Source: Geminicoccaceae bacterium
Lineage (GTDB): Bacteria > Pseudomonadota > Alphaproteobacteria > Geminicoccales > Geminicoccaceae
Reading direction: 5' to 3'
Assembly: GCA_025054575.1 (NCBI GenBank)
Contig: JANWZN010000004.1
Location: forward strand, 1-58,342
Length of the DNA stretch: 58,342 nucleotides
Part shown: piece by piece, positions 43,888 through 52,451 of the stretch
Layout: the number at the start of each line of letters is the position of its first letter
How positions within the stretch are numbered: the stretch's first letter is position 1
Position numbers and translations under genes: made by a program
Notes under the pieces: model-generated
Told to the model about the DNA's origin: nothing
The model's input: the letters and a program-made list of their open reading frames with translations, nothing else
Database searches by the model: none

Positions 43888-45959
43888 CCGGCCAGCTCCG
43901 CCCGCGCGCCGGCTGGCCGCGTCCGCCAGAGGTGAAAGACGAAAAAGCAGGCCGCCATGAGGAAGCCGAGTTCGTCGGTGGCCGGCAGGGCCACGACCAG
44001 GAGCGCGGCCGCTGCGAGGCACCAGAGTCTCTCGTGCCAGGCGAGTGGTCCCCGTCCCCAGCCCGTGACCGCGAACGACCAGAGAAGGATGCCCACCACG
44101 GCCTTGAGCACGACGTAAAGGGCGGCCGGGACGAAGCCGATCGTCGTCGCCATCGGATCGCCGGGCTGGAGGAGGAGCGCAGGTGCGTAGACCGCCATGT
44201 AGGGTACGACGTAGCCCGCGATCGCGAGGCGCGTGGCCGTCGTCGCGATCGCGAGATGCGAAACTCCGGCGATCGGCGAGGCGGCGAGGGCAGCGAGTGC
44301 GACGGGCGGGGTAAGATCGGCCATGATCCCGAAATAGAAGACGAACATGTGCGAGACGATGAGCGGCACGCCGAGCTCGAGCAGCGCCGGACCGGCGATC
44401 GAGGCCGTGATGATGTAGTTCGGGATCGTCGGGATCCCGGTGCCGAGCACGAGGCAGGTCAGCATCGTGAGCACGAGGCTCGCGAACAGGCTGCTCCGGC
44501 CGACATCGACGATCGCACCGGCCAGGGTCGTGGCCGCGCCGGTGAGGGTGAGTGTGCCGATGACGGTGCCGACGAGCGCGCACGCTATTCCTACCGGCAG
44601 AGCATGGCGGGCGCCGTCGGCGAGGCTGTCGCGCGCGAGCCGCAACGTCTCGCGGCCCCCGTGCACGAACCAGCAGGCGGCAACGAGGGCGGCGATCGTA
44701 ACCAAGAGCGCGTTCACTCCGAACCAACGGAAACCCGCTGCCGCGAGGCCGATCGCCAGCCAGAAAAGGAGCCGCAGGACTGGCGCCGGGATGACGCCGG
44801 CCACCGGCCGTCCGAGCACGACCATGGCGGTGAGCCCGAGCCCGACCGTGCCGGCGAAGAGCGGCGTGTAGCCGGCGAAGAGAAGCCACACGAGGGCCGC
44901 GAGCGGGAGCAAAAGATACCAATCGCGACGGAGTGCGGCCGCGGCACTCGGACATTCCGCACGCGGCAGGCCGGTCAGGCCGCGCTTACCCGCCTCGAGA
45001 TGGACCGCGACATAGGCGGTGAGGAAGTAGAGAAAGGCCGGGATCGCCGCGGCGATGCAGATCTCGACATAAGGGACGCCGATCGTCTCGGCCATGATGA
45101 AGGCCACCGCCCCCATCACGGGCGGCATGATCTGGCCACCCATCGAAGCCGTTGCCTCGACCGCACCAGCGAAACGTGGCGGGTAGCCGAACCGCTTCAT
45201 GAGCGGGATCGTGAATTGACCCGTCGTCACCACGTTGGCGACGCCGCTGCCGTTGATCGTGCCCATCAGCCCCGAGGACAGCACCGCGACCTTGGCCGGC
45301 CCGCCGCGGGTATGGCCGACCGTTCCGAGTGCTACGTCGTTGAAGAGCCGGATCATCCCTGCTCGTTCGAGAAACGCCCCGAACAAGATGAACAAGAAGA
45401 TATACGTCGACGACACATAGGTCGGGACGCCGTAAATCCCCTCCGTACCCAAAAACATCTGATCGACGATCTGGGCGAGATCGTAGCCGCGATGATCGAG
45501 CGGCGCCGGCAAGAGATGGCCGAGCAGAGCGTAAGCCAAGAAAATTGCGCACAGGATCGGCAGCGCCGGCCCCAAGAGCCGGCGCGCCGCCTCGAACACG
45601 AGCACGACGACGAGGATGCCGACCAGAACGTCCTGCGGTTCCGGCTCGCCCGCACGCAAGATCAGCTCGCGATAGAAGACCCAGTGGTAGAGGCCGAGCA
45701 GGAAGCCGAGGATCCCGAGGCCCCAGCCGCTGGCCGCGGCGAGGTCGAACCGGCCTCGGCGGTTGGCCAGGAGCGCGAAGCCCAACAGCAGCAAAAAGCC
45801 GACATGGACCGAGCGGACGACCTGGCTCGGCAAGGTGCCGTAGGCCGCGGTCCAGATCTGGAAGAGCGCGAAGGCCATCGCCACGGCGTAGGCGAGGCGA
45901 CCGGCCGCCCCCTTTCCCCATACCGCGTCCTCGGCATGCGCGGTAGGTGGAGGGTTCAT
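43884..45959 (-). CDS. TRAP transporter fused permease (DctQ-DctM fusion, TAXI type)
   Basis: A 691-residue inner-membrane protein in which the small (about 1-150) and large (about 150-690) TRAP subunits are fused, as is usual for TAXI systems. It has around 16 or more hydrophobic segments, and conserved patches include VPTYVSSTYIFLFILFGAFL (part), LSSGLMGTINGSGVANVVTT, GGQIMPPVMGAVAF, CLVLGTGIPTIPNYI and MADLTPPVALAALAA. It imports an unknown solute captured by the protein encoded upstream at 46012-46965. Confidence 0.93.
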   Translation of the reverse strand: MNPPPTAHAEDAVWGKGAAGRLAYAVAMAFALFQIWTAAYGTLPSQVVRSVHVGFLLLLGFALLANRRGRFDLAAASGWGLGILGFLLGLYHWVFYRELILRAGEPEPQDVLVGILVVVLVFEAARRLLGPALPILCAIFLAYALLGHLLPAPLDHRGYDLAQIVDQMFLGTEGIYGVPTYVSSTYIFLFILFGAFLERAGMIRLFNDVALGTVGHTRGGPAKVAVLSSGLMGTINGSGVANVVTTGQFTIPLMKRFGYPPRFAGAVEATASMGGQIMPPVMGAVAFIMAETIGVPYVEICIAAAIPAFLYFLTAYVAVHLEAGKRGLTGLPRAECPSAAAALRRDWYLLLPLAALVWLLFAGYTPLFAGTVGLGLTAMVVLGRPVAGVIPAPVLRLLFWLAIGLAAAGFRWFGVNALLVTIAALVAACWFVHGGRETLRLARDSLADGARHALPVGIACALVGTVIGTLTLTGAATTLAGAIVDVGRSSLFASLVLTMLTCLVLGTGIPTIPNYIITASIAGPALLELGVPLIVSHMFVFYFGIMADLTPPVALAALAASPIAGVSHLAIATTATRLAIAGYVVPYMAVYAPALLLQPGDPMATTIGFVPAALYVVLKAVVGILLWSFAVTGWGRGPLAWHERLWCLAAAALLVVALPATDELGFLMAACFFVFHLWRTRPAGARAELAG

Positions 45960-46011
45960 CGGACCGCGGATCCGAGCCCGTTCGTGCTTTCGCGGCTCGT
46001 GTCGGCGAGCC

Positions 46012-46965
46012 TCAGCGGATCAGGCCGCGCTCGCGGTAGAACCGCTCGGCACCCGGATGGAGCGGGACCGGCATGCCTTCGAGCGCTGCTTCGAGGCGGA
46101 TCTTGCGACCCTCGGCGTGCGCCGCCGCCAGCTGGTCGAGGTTCTCGAAGAGCTCTCGGGTCATCGCATAGGCGAGGTCGTCCGGGACACCGGTGTGCGT
46201 GACCAGGAAGTTCGGGATGGTGGCGGTCGGGACGTCGGCGTCCTGGCCCGTGTAGGTGCCGGCCGGGATCGTTCCAGGCCGGAACGGATCGCCGATCCTG
46301 GCGACGATCTCGGGCGACACCGGCACCATCTGGATCGCGATCGCGGTCGCGAGATCGCGAATCGAGGCTACCCCGAGACCCGCTGATTGCAGCGTGGCGT
46401 CGAGCTGTCGGTTCTTCATGAGCTCGACCGACTCGGCGAAGGGTAGATATTCGACCTTGCCGAGATCGGCGTAGGAGAGGCCAGCGGCCGCCAGGATCGC
46501 GCGAGCGTTGAGCTCGGTTCCGGAACGCGGGGCGCCGACCGACAGGCGCTTGCCCTTGAGATCGGCGAGCGTGCGGATCCCGGATTCCTTGCTCGCGACG
46601 ATCTGGACGTAGTTCGGATAGATCCCGGCGATGCCGCGCAGCTTGTCGAGCGGTGCCTTGAAGCCGGCCTCGGCGTCGCCTTTCCAGGCAGCGATCAGCG
46701 AATCGCCGAGCGTGAAGGCGATTTCACCCTTCCCGGCCTGCAACAGGTTCAGGTTCTCGACCGAAGCCTTGGTGGACTGAACGGAGGTGCGCACGCTCGA
46801 GATCTTGTCCCCGTAGATCTTGGAGAGCGCCACGCCCAGCGGATAGTATACGCCGGCCGTACCGCCCGTGAGCACCGTCACGAACTGCTGTGCCCATGCG
46901 GACGCGGTCGCGGCGAGCAGGAGCGTTCCCGCGAGCAGTCCGCCCAACAGCCTTCGCGCGATCAT
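46012..46965 (-). CDS. TAXI-family TRAP solute-binding protein
   Basis: A 317-residue exported receptor with a signal peptide (MIARRLLGGLLAGTLLLAA, cleavage after AWAQ) and the TAXI hallmarks: TGGTAGVYYPLGVALSKI, GKGEIAFTLGDSL, GIYPNYVQIVASKESGIRTL (in part), DLKGKRLSVGAPRSGTE and the C-terminal LHPGAERFYRERGLI. TAXI receptors bind small acids such as glutamate or 2-oxoglutarate; the ligand here is unknown. ATG 46965 has a strong GGGGAGG and is preferred to an upstream start at 47067 that would add an unrelated Arg-rich tail. It leads the TAXI operon. Confidence 0.93.
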   Translation of the reverse strand: MIARRLLGGLLAGTLLLAATASAWAQQFVTVLTGGTAGVYYPLGVALSKIYGDKISSVRTSVQSTKASVENLNLLQAGKGEIAFTLGDSLIAAWKGDAEAGFKAPLDKLRGIAGIYPNYVQIVASKESGIRTLADLKGKRLSVGAPRSGTELNARAILAAAGLSYADLGKVEYLPFAESVELMKNRQLDATLQSAGLGVASIRDLATAIAIQMVPVSPEIVARIGDPFRPGTIPAGTYTGQDADVPTATIPNFLVTHTGVPDDLAYAMTRELFENLDQLAAAHAEGRKIRLEAALEGMPVPLHPGAERFYRERGLIR

Positions 46966-47162
46966 CGAAACCTCCCCGTCGGTCGATCGAACGGTCCGGC
47001 TCTTAGGGTCTCGCAGCCGTTCGGTCGAGATCGGGGCGCCCGCCCCGGACCCGCGATCGCGCTCCACCCGCGCGACGAGCCCTGCGCGGGATCGGTCTCC
47101 GGGCTGCTCGTCGGGCCGCTGACAGCGCCGCGCAGGCGGGCTAGGCAGCCGGGGGAGGCGCC

Positions 47163-48005
47163 ATGACCGAAGATTGCGTCGTTCTCGATACGGTGACCAA
47201 GCTCGGCCCCGGCGACCGCGGCCGGGTCGCGGTTTGCGCGAGCCACGGCGGGCTCTATGCCGCTTGGTGCGCCGCCAAAGCCGGTGTCCGCGCCGTCGTC
47301 CTCAACGATGCGGGGATCGGCCGCGAGGAAGCGGGGGTGGCCGGCCTCGCCTGGCTCGACCGGCTGGGCTTGCCGGCGGCCGCCCTCGATCACGACAGCT
47401 GCCGGATCGGCGACGGTGCGGACGCGCTCGCTCGCGGCGTGGTGAGCCGCGTCAACGCGAGCGCTGCCGCCCTCGGCGTCGTCGCCGGCCAGCGAACGCC
47501 CGACGCAGTCGGCCGGTTGGTCACGGCGCCGTTGCGTTTCCCCGCTGTTCCCGAGCTCGCCGAGAGCCGCAGCCGGATCGGCGAGGCCTGCCGCGACGAC
47601 ATCGAGGTCTGGGCGCTCGACTCGGTCTCGCTCGTCCGCCCGGAAGACGCAGGTGCCATCGTCGTCACCGGCAGCCACGGCGGGCTGCTCGGCGGCCGGC
47701 CGGAAAGCGCGATCGGGGTCGACGTCTTCGCCGCCCTCTTCAACGATGCCGGGATCGGCATCGATGAGGCCGGTACCACCCGGCTTCCGGCGCTCGCCGC
47801 ACGCGGCATCGCCGCCGCCACGGTCGATTGCTTCTCGGCCAGGATCGGGGAAGGCCTCTCGACCTACCGCGACGGGATCGTGAGCCGGGTCAACGCGCCG
47901 GCCGTGGCCCTCGGTGGCCGTGTCGGCATGCCCGCCCGCGAGCTGGTCGCCGTGCTCGTCGAGGCTCGCCGCGCCGGCCGCGGCCTTGCGGGAGCCGGCC
48001 GATGA
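47163..48005 (+). CDS. Unrecognised protein with two internally repeated domains
   Basis: A 280-residue cytosolic protein I cannot assign to a family. It is an obvious internal duplication: residues about 6-110 and 150-256 are homologous, offset 144-146. Both halves carry an LDxV start (8-11, 152-155), SHGG (27-30, 171-174), NDAGIG (48-53, 194-199), RIGxG (81-85, 227-231) and SRVNA (95-99, 241-245). The conserved His, Asp, Asn and Gly clusters suggest two equivalent active or binding sites. Its stop overlaps the start of a thiamine-diphosphate enzyme gene (ATGA), suggesting a partnership in one reaction sequence. It is divergent from the TAXI transporter. Confidence 0.75.
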   Translation: MTEDCVVLDTVTKLGPGDRGRVAVCASHGGLYAAWCAAKAGVRAVVLNDAGIGREEAGVAGLAWLDRLGLPAAALDHDSCRIGDGADALARGVVSRVNASAAALGVVAGQRTPDAVGRLVTAPLRFPAVPELAESRSRIGEACRDDIEVWALDSVSLVRPEDAGAIVVTGSHGGLLGGRPESAIGVDVFAALFNDAGIGIDEAGTTRLPALAARGIAAATVDCFSARIGEGLSTYRDGIVSRVNAPAVALGGRVGMPARELVAVLVEARRAGRGLAGAGR

Positions 48006-49744
48006 GGGAGGGCGGGCCTGCGATCGGCGCCAATGCCCGGCGCCGGGTGACCGGCGGCCGCTTGTTGGCCGAGATGCTGGCGCTGGCGCGACCGGGACCG
48101 ATCTTCGGCATGGGCGGCTTCCAGCTCCTGCCCTTTTACGAGGCCTGCCGTGCCCTCGGTCTCGAGCACCGGCTGATCAACGACGAGCGCTGCGGCGCCT
48201 TCGCCGCCGACGGCTGGGCCAGGATCACCAACCGGCCGGGCCTGTGCGACGCGACCCTCGGACCCGGCGCCACTAACCTCGTCACCGGGCTCGTCGAGAG
48301 CCTCAACGCCGGGATCCCGCTGATCGCGATCGTCGGCGACACGCACCGCGCGCATGCCTGGAAGAACATGACCCAGGAAGCGCGCCAGACCGAGATCCTC
48401 CGGCCCGCGGTCAAGGAGTTGATCCGGATCGAGCGGACCGAGCGGATTCCCGAGCTCCTCCGCCGTGCCTACACGGTCGCCACCTCCGGCCGGCCCGGCC
48501 CGGTCGTGTTGGACGTCCCGGAAGACGTCGCCCACGAGGAGATCGAGATCGACGCGGGCGATCTTTGGCTCGACCCGGCCACCCTCGAAGCACCCGCCCG
48601 GCCGACCCGGCCCGATCCGCGCGCCGTCGAACAGGTGGCAGCAATGCTCGCAAGAGCCGAGCGGCCGCTCCTGCTCGCCGGCGGCGGGATTCATCTCGCG
48701 CGCGCCTGGGACGCGCTCGCCTACCTGGTCGAGGAGCAGAGGATCCCGGTCGCTCACACCATGAGCGGCAAAGGCGCGATCGCCTGCACGCATCCACTCT
48801 CGGCCGGTCTGTTCGGCCGCTACAGTCGGATCGCGAACGATCTGATCGCGCGCGCCGATCTCCTGGTCGCGGTCGGGTGCAAGCTGGGCGAGATCGCGAC
48901 CCGGCGGTACCAGCTGCTGCCGGAGGGAATCCCCCTCGTCCAGATCGAGATCGTGCCCGAAGAGATCGGTCGCACCGCTAGAGTGACGGTGGGCCTCGCC
49001 GGCGACGCCCGCCTCGCGCTCGAGGATCTCGCAGCAGCACTCGGGGCGCCGCGGGTCGATCGCACGGCTTGGGTAGCCGAGGTCGCCCTTCGGATGGAGC
49101 GCTGGCGCGAGGAAGCGATGCCCCGGCTTCGCTCGGACGAGCGCCCGATCCACATGGCGCGCCTCGTTCACGAGATCCAACGGGCCTTGCCCGAGGACGG
49201 CGTCCTGGTCGCCGACGGCGGCTTCGCCGCGCATTGGGCCGGTCTCTTGTTCGACACCCGCCGCGCCGGGCGCCACTTCCTCGCCGACCGCGGCTTCGCG
49301 TCGATCGGTTACGGTCTGCCCGGGGCGCTCGGCGCCTCCCTCGCCGCGCCCGATCGAGCGGTGGTGGGCCTCACCGGCGACGGCGGCTGCAACATGGTCT
49401 TGGGCGAGCTCGAGACCGCACGGCGGCTGGGCGCCGCCTTCACCCTCGTGGTCGTCAACAATGCCGCTTCGGGCTATGTCAAAGCCCTCCAGCACGCGAT
49501 GTACGGCGCCTATCAATCGAGCGATCTGATCGAGCTCGACTATGCCACGATTGCGCGTGCGATGGGCTGCCGCGGCATCCGGGTCGAGGATCCGGCCGAG
49601 CTCGCCCCGGCACTCGCGGCCGGGCTCGCCGAGCGGAGCGTGCCGACGGTGGTCGACGTGGTCGTGACGCGCGATCCGGCACGAATGCTGCCGGCGGTCG
49701 ACAGCCGGGTGCTCAGGGTGAGCCGCGGCGATCGCCCGGCTTGA
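48002..49744 (+). CDS. Thiamine-diphosphate enzyme (acetolactate synthase-like)
   Basis: A 580-residue ThDP enzyme of the acetolactate synthase/benzoylformate decarboxylase superfamily, acting on 2-oxoacids. The catalytic Glu is in HRLINDERCGAFAADGWAR near 57-75. The middle domain includes LLLAGGGIHLARAWDALA. The ThDP/Mg motif is GDGGCNMVLGELETAR near 459-474, followed by LVVVNNAASG. The exact substrate (for example pyruvate, oxalyl or sulfo-compounds) cannot be decided. The start is ATG 48002 overlapping the stop of the repeated-domain protein. Confidence 0.88.
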   Translation: MREGGPAIGANARRRVTGGRLLAEMLALARPGPIFGMGGFQLLPFYEACRALGLEHRLINDERCGAFAADGWARITNRPGLCDATLGPGATNLVTGLVESLNAGIPLIAIVGDTHRAHAWKNMTQEARQTEILRPAVKELIRIERTERIPELLRRAYTVATSGRPGPVVLDVPEDVAHEEIEIDAGDLWLDPATLEAPARPTRPDPRAVEQVAAMLARAERPLLLAGGGIHLARAWDALAYLVEEQRIPVAHTMSGKGAIACTHPLSAGLFGRYSRIANDLIARADLLVAVGCKLGEIATRRYQLLPEGIPLVQIEIVPEEIGRTARVTVGLAGDARLALEDLAAALGAPRVDRTAWVAEVALRMERWREEAMPRLRSDERPIHMARLVHEIQRALPEDGVLVADGGFAAHWAGLLFDTRRAGRHFLADRGFASIGYGLPGALGASLAAPDRAVVGLTGDGGCNMVLGELETARRLGAAFTLVVVNNAASGYVKALQHAMYGAYQSSDLIELDYATIARAMGCRGIRVEDPAELAPALAAGLAERSVPTVVDVVVTRDPARMLPAVDSRVLRVSRGDRPA

Positions 49745-49830
49745 GCCGGCGTGGCTGCAGGGCCACGCCGGGGCCCAGAACGGGCCGACGTCATTTCAAC
49801 TCGAGCGCGAGACGTGCTACCTTGCCTTGC

Positions 49831-50202
49831 ATGTTCAGGGCGTTCGTTTCAGCGCTCCTCATCGCGCTCGCGTGGCCGAGCCTGGCGGCGGCCGACAACG
49901 CGCCGGCACGAAAAGGCAGCCGGATGCTCGACCTACGAGTCGGCCCCGAAGTACTTGGGTCGCAGACGCCAGAGCTGCCGCGATCGGCCACCTCGCTCGC
50001 GCCGGCCGGAGCAGCGGCATCGCCACCCGAGACGGTCTCTCGACCCGGGCTCGCCATCGAGCTGCAGCCGCTGCGCCGGCGCGAGCAGGCCAGCGAGGGC
50101 GATGGCGCGGCGAGCGAGCCGCGCGAGCGCGACGCACTCGCCGACCGTCTCGAGCGGCTCGGCATCGAAGAGTTCGTGATCCGCTTCGTCCGCCCGCTCT
50201 GA
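49831..50202 (+). CDS. Exported hypothetical protein
   Basis: A 123-residue protein with a signal peptide (MFRAFVSALLIALAWPSLAAA) and a Ser/Pro/Ala-rich, largely disordered mature part that ends in a more ordered helix with DRLERLGIEEFVIRFVRPL. I do not recognise it. There is no strong Shine-Dalgarno before ATG 49831. It stands alone between the ThDP gene and the DUF924 gene. Confidence 0.55.
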   Translation: MFRAFVSALLIALAWPSLAAADNAPARKGSRMLDLRVGPEVLGSQTPELPRSATSLAPAGAAASPPETVSRPGLAIELQPLRRREQASEGDGAASEPRERDALADRLERLGIEEFVIRFVRPL

Positions 50203-50233
50203 ACCGAAGGGGCGGGCGGCCGAGGCGCGGGCC

Positions 50234-50785
50234 TCAGAACGAGGACCCCGGCTCCAGCAGGAACGCCTCTTCTTCGGCCGTGTTCGGCCGCCCGAGGATC
50301 GTGTTGCGGTGCGGGAAACGGCCGAAGCGGCGGATCACCGCGCGGTGACGAACCGCATATTCGAACGCCTCGCCGCCGAGCGGCCGGCACAGCTCCACCG
50401 CCCGGTCCTGATCGGCGAGATCTTCGCTGTGCTCGAGCGGCAGGTAGAAGAAGAGTCGGGCACGCGCGGGCACGGCCAGGTGGTGACCGCGGGCGAGGGC
50501 CGCGCGCGCGACCTCCCGCGCCTTGGCATCATAGGCGAAGGCGCGCGGCGTGCCGCGATGGACGTTACGCGGCAGCTGATCGACCAGAAGGACGAGCGCG
50601 AGCGCGCCTTCCGGATGCTCGAGCCACTCCTCGAAAGCGCCGGCGGCGGCGCGATCGACGAGATCGCCGAACCGTTCGGCGAGCAGGCGGTCGAAAGCCG
50701 GATCCGGGCGGAACCAGCTCTGCTCGCGCCCGGGCGCCAGCCAGAAGTCGAGCAGCGCCCGGGCCTCGGGGGCGAGGGGGGCCAT
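50234..50785 (-). CDS. DUF924-family protein
   Basis: A 183-residue protein matching the widespread DUF924 family: an N-terminal LLDFWLAPGREQSWFR, RFGDLVDRAAAGAFEEWLEH, LVLLVDQLPRNVHRGTPRAF, HSEDLADQDRAVEL and the C-terminal GRFPHRNTILGRPNTAEEEA. The fold is related to TPR-type helical proteins; the function is unknown. ATG 50785 is 11 bases after the stop of the coiled-coil gene, so the two may be co-transcribed. Confidence 0.85.
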   Translation of the reverse strand: MAPLAPEARALLDFWLAPGREQSWFRPDPAFDRLLAERFGDLVDRAAAGAFEEWLEHPEGALALVLLVDQLPRNVHRGTPRAFAYDAKAREVARAALARGHHLAVPARARLFFYLPLEHSEDLADQDRAVELCRPLGGEAFEYAVRHRAVIRRFGRFPHRNTILGRPNTAEEEAFLLEPGSSF

Positions 50786-50796
50786 ACGGGGCCCGC

Positions 50797-51528
50797 TCAG
50801 TTCTCGGGAATTTGCTGGAGCGCGCCGCGAATCGAGCCGGCCTCGGCCAACAGGCTCTCGCTCGCTGCCCGCAGTTGCGCGAGCTGTTGTTCGGTCACCG
50901 CCCTGAGTCGCGCCTCGATCGCGTTGATGCTCTCGGCGATCGGGCGGCGGTCGGCGATCTGCGCCTCCAGCCGGGCGAGCTCCTCGCGGGCGGCGGCGAG
51001 CCGAGCCTCGGTCTCGGCGAGCTCGTCCCTGGTACAGCCGAGCTGGGCCTCCGTTTCGGCGAGTTTGGCGCGGACGCCTTCGAGTTCGCTCTCGAGCCCC
51101 TGCTTGCGTCGCTCTGCCTCGGCCTGCTCCTGGCCGAGCCGCTCGAGCTCGCGCCGACGGCCGGCGAGCTTGTCCTCCGCCTCGGCGATCTCCTGGCGGC
51201 GGATCGCGAGCAGCCGGGTCGCTTCGGCGACCTGGCTCTCGAGCTCGGCCTTGCGCTCGTTGAGTGCCACGATGTCGCCGTGGGCCTGCCGCTCGGCGGC
51301 GAGCGTCTGGGTCACGCGGTTGAGTTGCTCGCTCGTCTGCTGCAACTGATTGCGTGCCTGCGCGAGTTGGTCGCGCAGCCGCATCTCGCCCATCGCGGCC
51401 TCTTCGGCCTGCTGACGCAGCGCGCGGCGGCCGGCGGCCCAGAGGCCGAAGCCGATCAGAACCAACACCAGGAGGCCACCAAGCACACCCTGATATGCCG
51501 GTGGCAATGCGAGCAACTCGTCCAGCAC
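50797..51528 (-). CDS. Membrane-anchored coiled-coil protein
   Basis: A 243-residue protein with one N-terminal membrane helix (GVLGGLLVLVLIGFGLWAAG, about 14-33) and then an unbroken heptad-rich coiled coil to about residue 230, rich in Glu, Ala, Leu, Arg and Gln (for example LAGRRRELERLGQEQAEAER). I choose GTG 51528 because GGGGGAGA lies four bases upstream; an upstream start at 51570 would add 14 poorly conserved residues. Such proteins often act as envelope scaffolds. No specific function can be given. Confidence 0.7.
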   Translation of the reverse strand: MLDELLALPPAYQGVLGGLLVLVLIGFGLWAAGRRALRQQAEEAAMGEMRLRDQLAQARNQLQQTSEQLNRVTQTLAAERQAHGDIVALNERKAELESQVAEATRLLAIRRQEIAEAEDKLAGRRRELERLGQEQAEAERRKQGLESELEGVRAKLAETEAQLGCTRDELAETEARLAAAREELARLEAQIADRRPIAESINAIEARLRAVTEQQLAQLRAASESLLAEAGSIRGALQQIPEN

Positions 51529-51748
51529 GGCGTCTCCCCCGGAATTCCTCGTCGCGGTCGTTGGACCCAACGGCCGCGCGGTTTCCTCGCGACCGGTCTA
51601 CCAGGAGCCTCGGGTCCGGGGCGAGCGACATTCGCCGCCCGTGGCTCCGCACCTCCCCGGAGACCGACGACAGCGGGACGCCCGTTAAAGGTTTGGTAAG
51701 GCCGCTCGATTACAACGTGGCGGTGGACGCGGGCGAGGGAGAGCGGAG

Positions 51749-52447
51749 ATGGACCTGGCGCGGGCGATGCCGCGCCGACCGGACCGCGGTCCGGCCGCAC
51801 AGGCCGGCCGAAACGAGCGGCTGGCCGGTCGCGCGACCCCATCGCCCTTGCCCTTGGACGGCGGTGCGGCAGCGGCCACCGCGACGCGCCGCTGCGGATT
51901 TTGGCCGGCGGAGGAAGGCTCGACCGCGGTCGACTTCGCGATCGTCGGCCCTGCGCTCGTGATGATGCTGATCGGCATCCTCGAGGTGTCGGCGCTGATG
52001 ATCACCCAGAGCCTGCTGCAGAGCGCGGTCACCGAGGCGGCGCGGACCGGCATCACGGGGCAGGGCCGCGACGGGCTGTCTCGCGAACAGGCGATCCGTC
52101 GCGCCGCCGAGCGTCTGGGCGGCAGTCTCTTGCGGGTCGAGCGGGTTCGGCTCGAGACCCTGGTCTATCCGAGCTTCGACAGCGTCGGTCGGCCCGAGCC
52201 CTTCACCGACGTCAACGGCAACGGCCGCCGTGATCCCGGCGAGCCGTTCACGGACGTCAACGCCAACGGTCGGTGGGACGACGACATGGGCCGTCCGAGC
52301 CTCGGCGGGCCAAACGACGTCGTGCTCTATCGCGTGCGCTACGAGTGGGAGCCGATGACCCCGCTCGTCCGCGGCGTGCTACCCGGTGGGCGGCTGACCC
52401 TTCGCTCCAGTTACGCTGTGCGCAACGAGCCGTTCCCGGGGAGCTGA
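51749..52447 (+). CDS. TadE/TadG-like pilus protein with calcium-loop-like repeats
   Basis: A 232-residue protein with the TadE-like entry segment EEGSTAVDFAIVGPALVMML (about 55-74), the Glu/Val/Phe plus hydrophobic helix used for pilin-type anchoring. The remainder contains two repeats of the dockerin/EF-hand kind: FTDVNGNGRRDPGEP and FTDVNANGRWDDD (about 152-181), each with the D-x-N-x-N-G-x-x-D calcium-loop pattern. It may therefore bind calcium. A start further downstream than 51749 is possible, as residues 1-48 look low-complexity. Followed four bases later by a second TadE/TadG gene. Confidence 0.75.
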   Translation: MDLARAMPRRPDRGPAAQAGRNERLAGRATPSPLPLDGGAAAATATRRCGFWPAEEGSTAVDFAIVGPALVMMLIGILEVSALMITQSLLQSAVTEAARTGITGQGRDGLSREQAIRRAAERLGGSLLRVERVRLETLVYPSFDSVGRPEPFTDVNGNGRRDPGEPFTDVNANGRWDDDMGRPSLGGPNDVVLYRVRYEWEPMTPLVRGVLPGGRLTLRSSYAVRNEPFPGS

Positions 52448-52451
52448 AGCG

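Noticed and set aside
46966-47067. An N-terminal extension of the TAXI receptor to 47067
   Set aside because: It would bury the signal peptide; the ATG at 46965 has GGGGAGG at the right distance.
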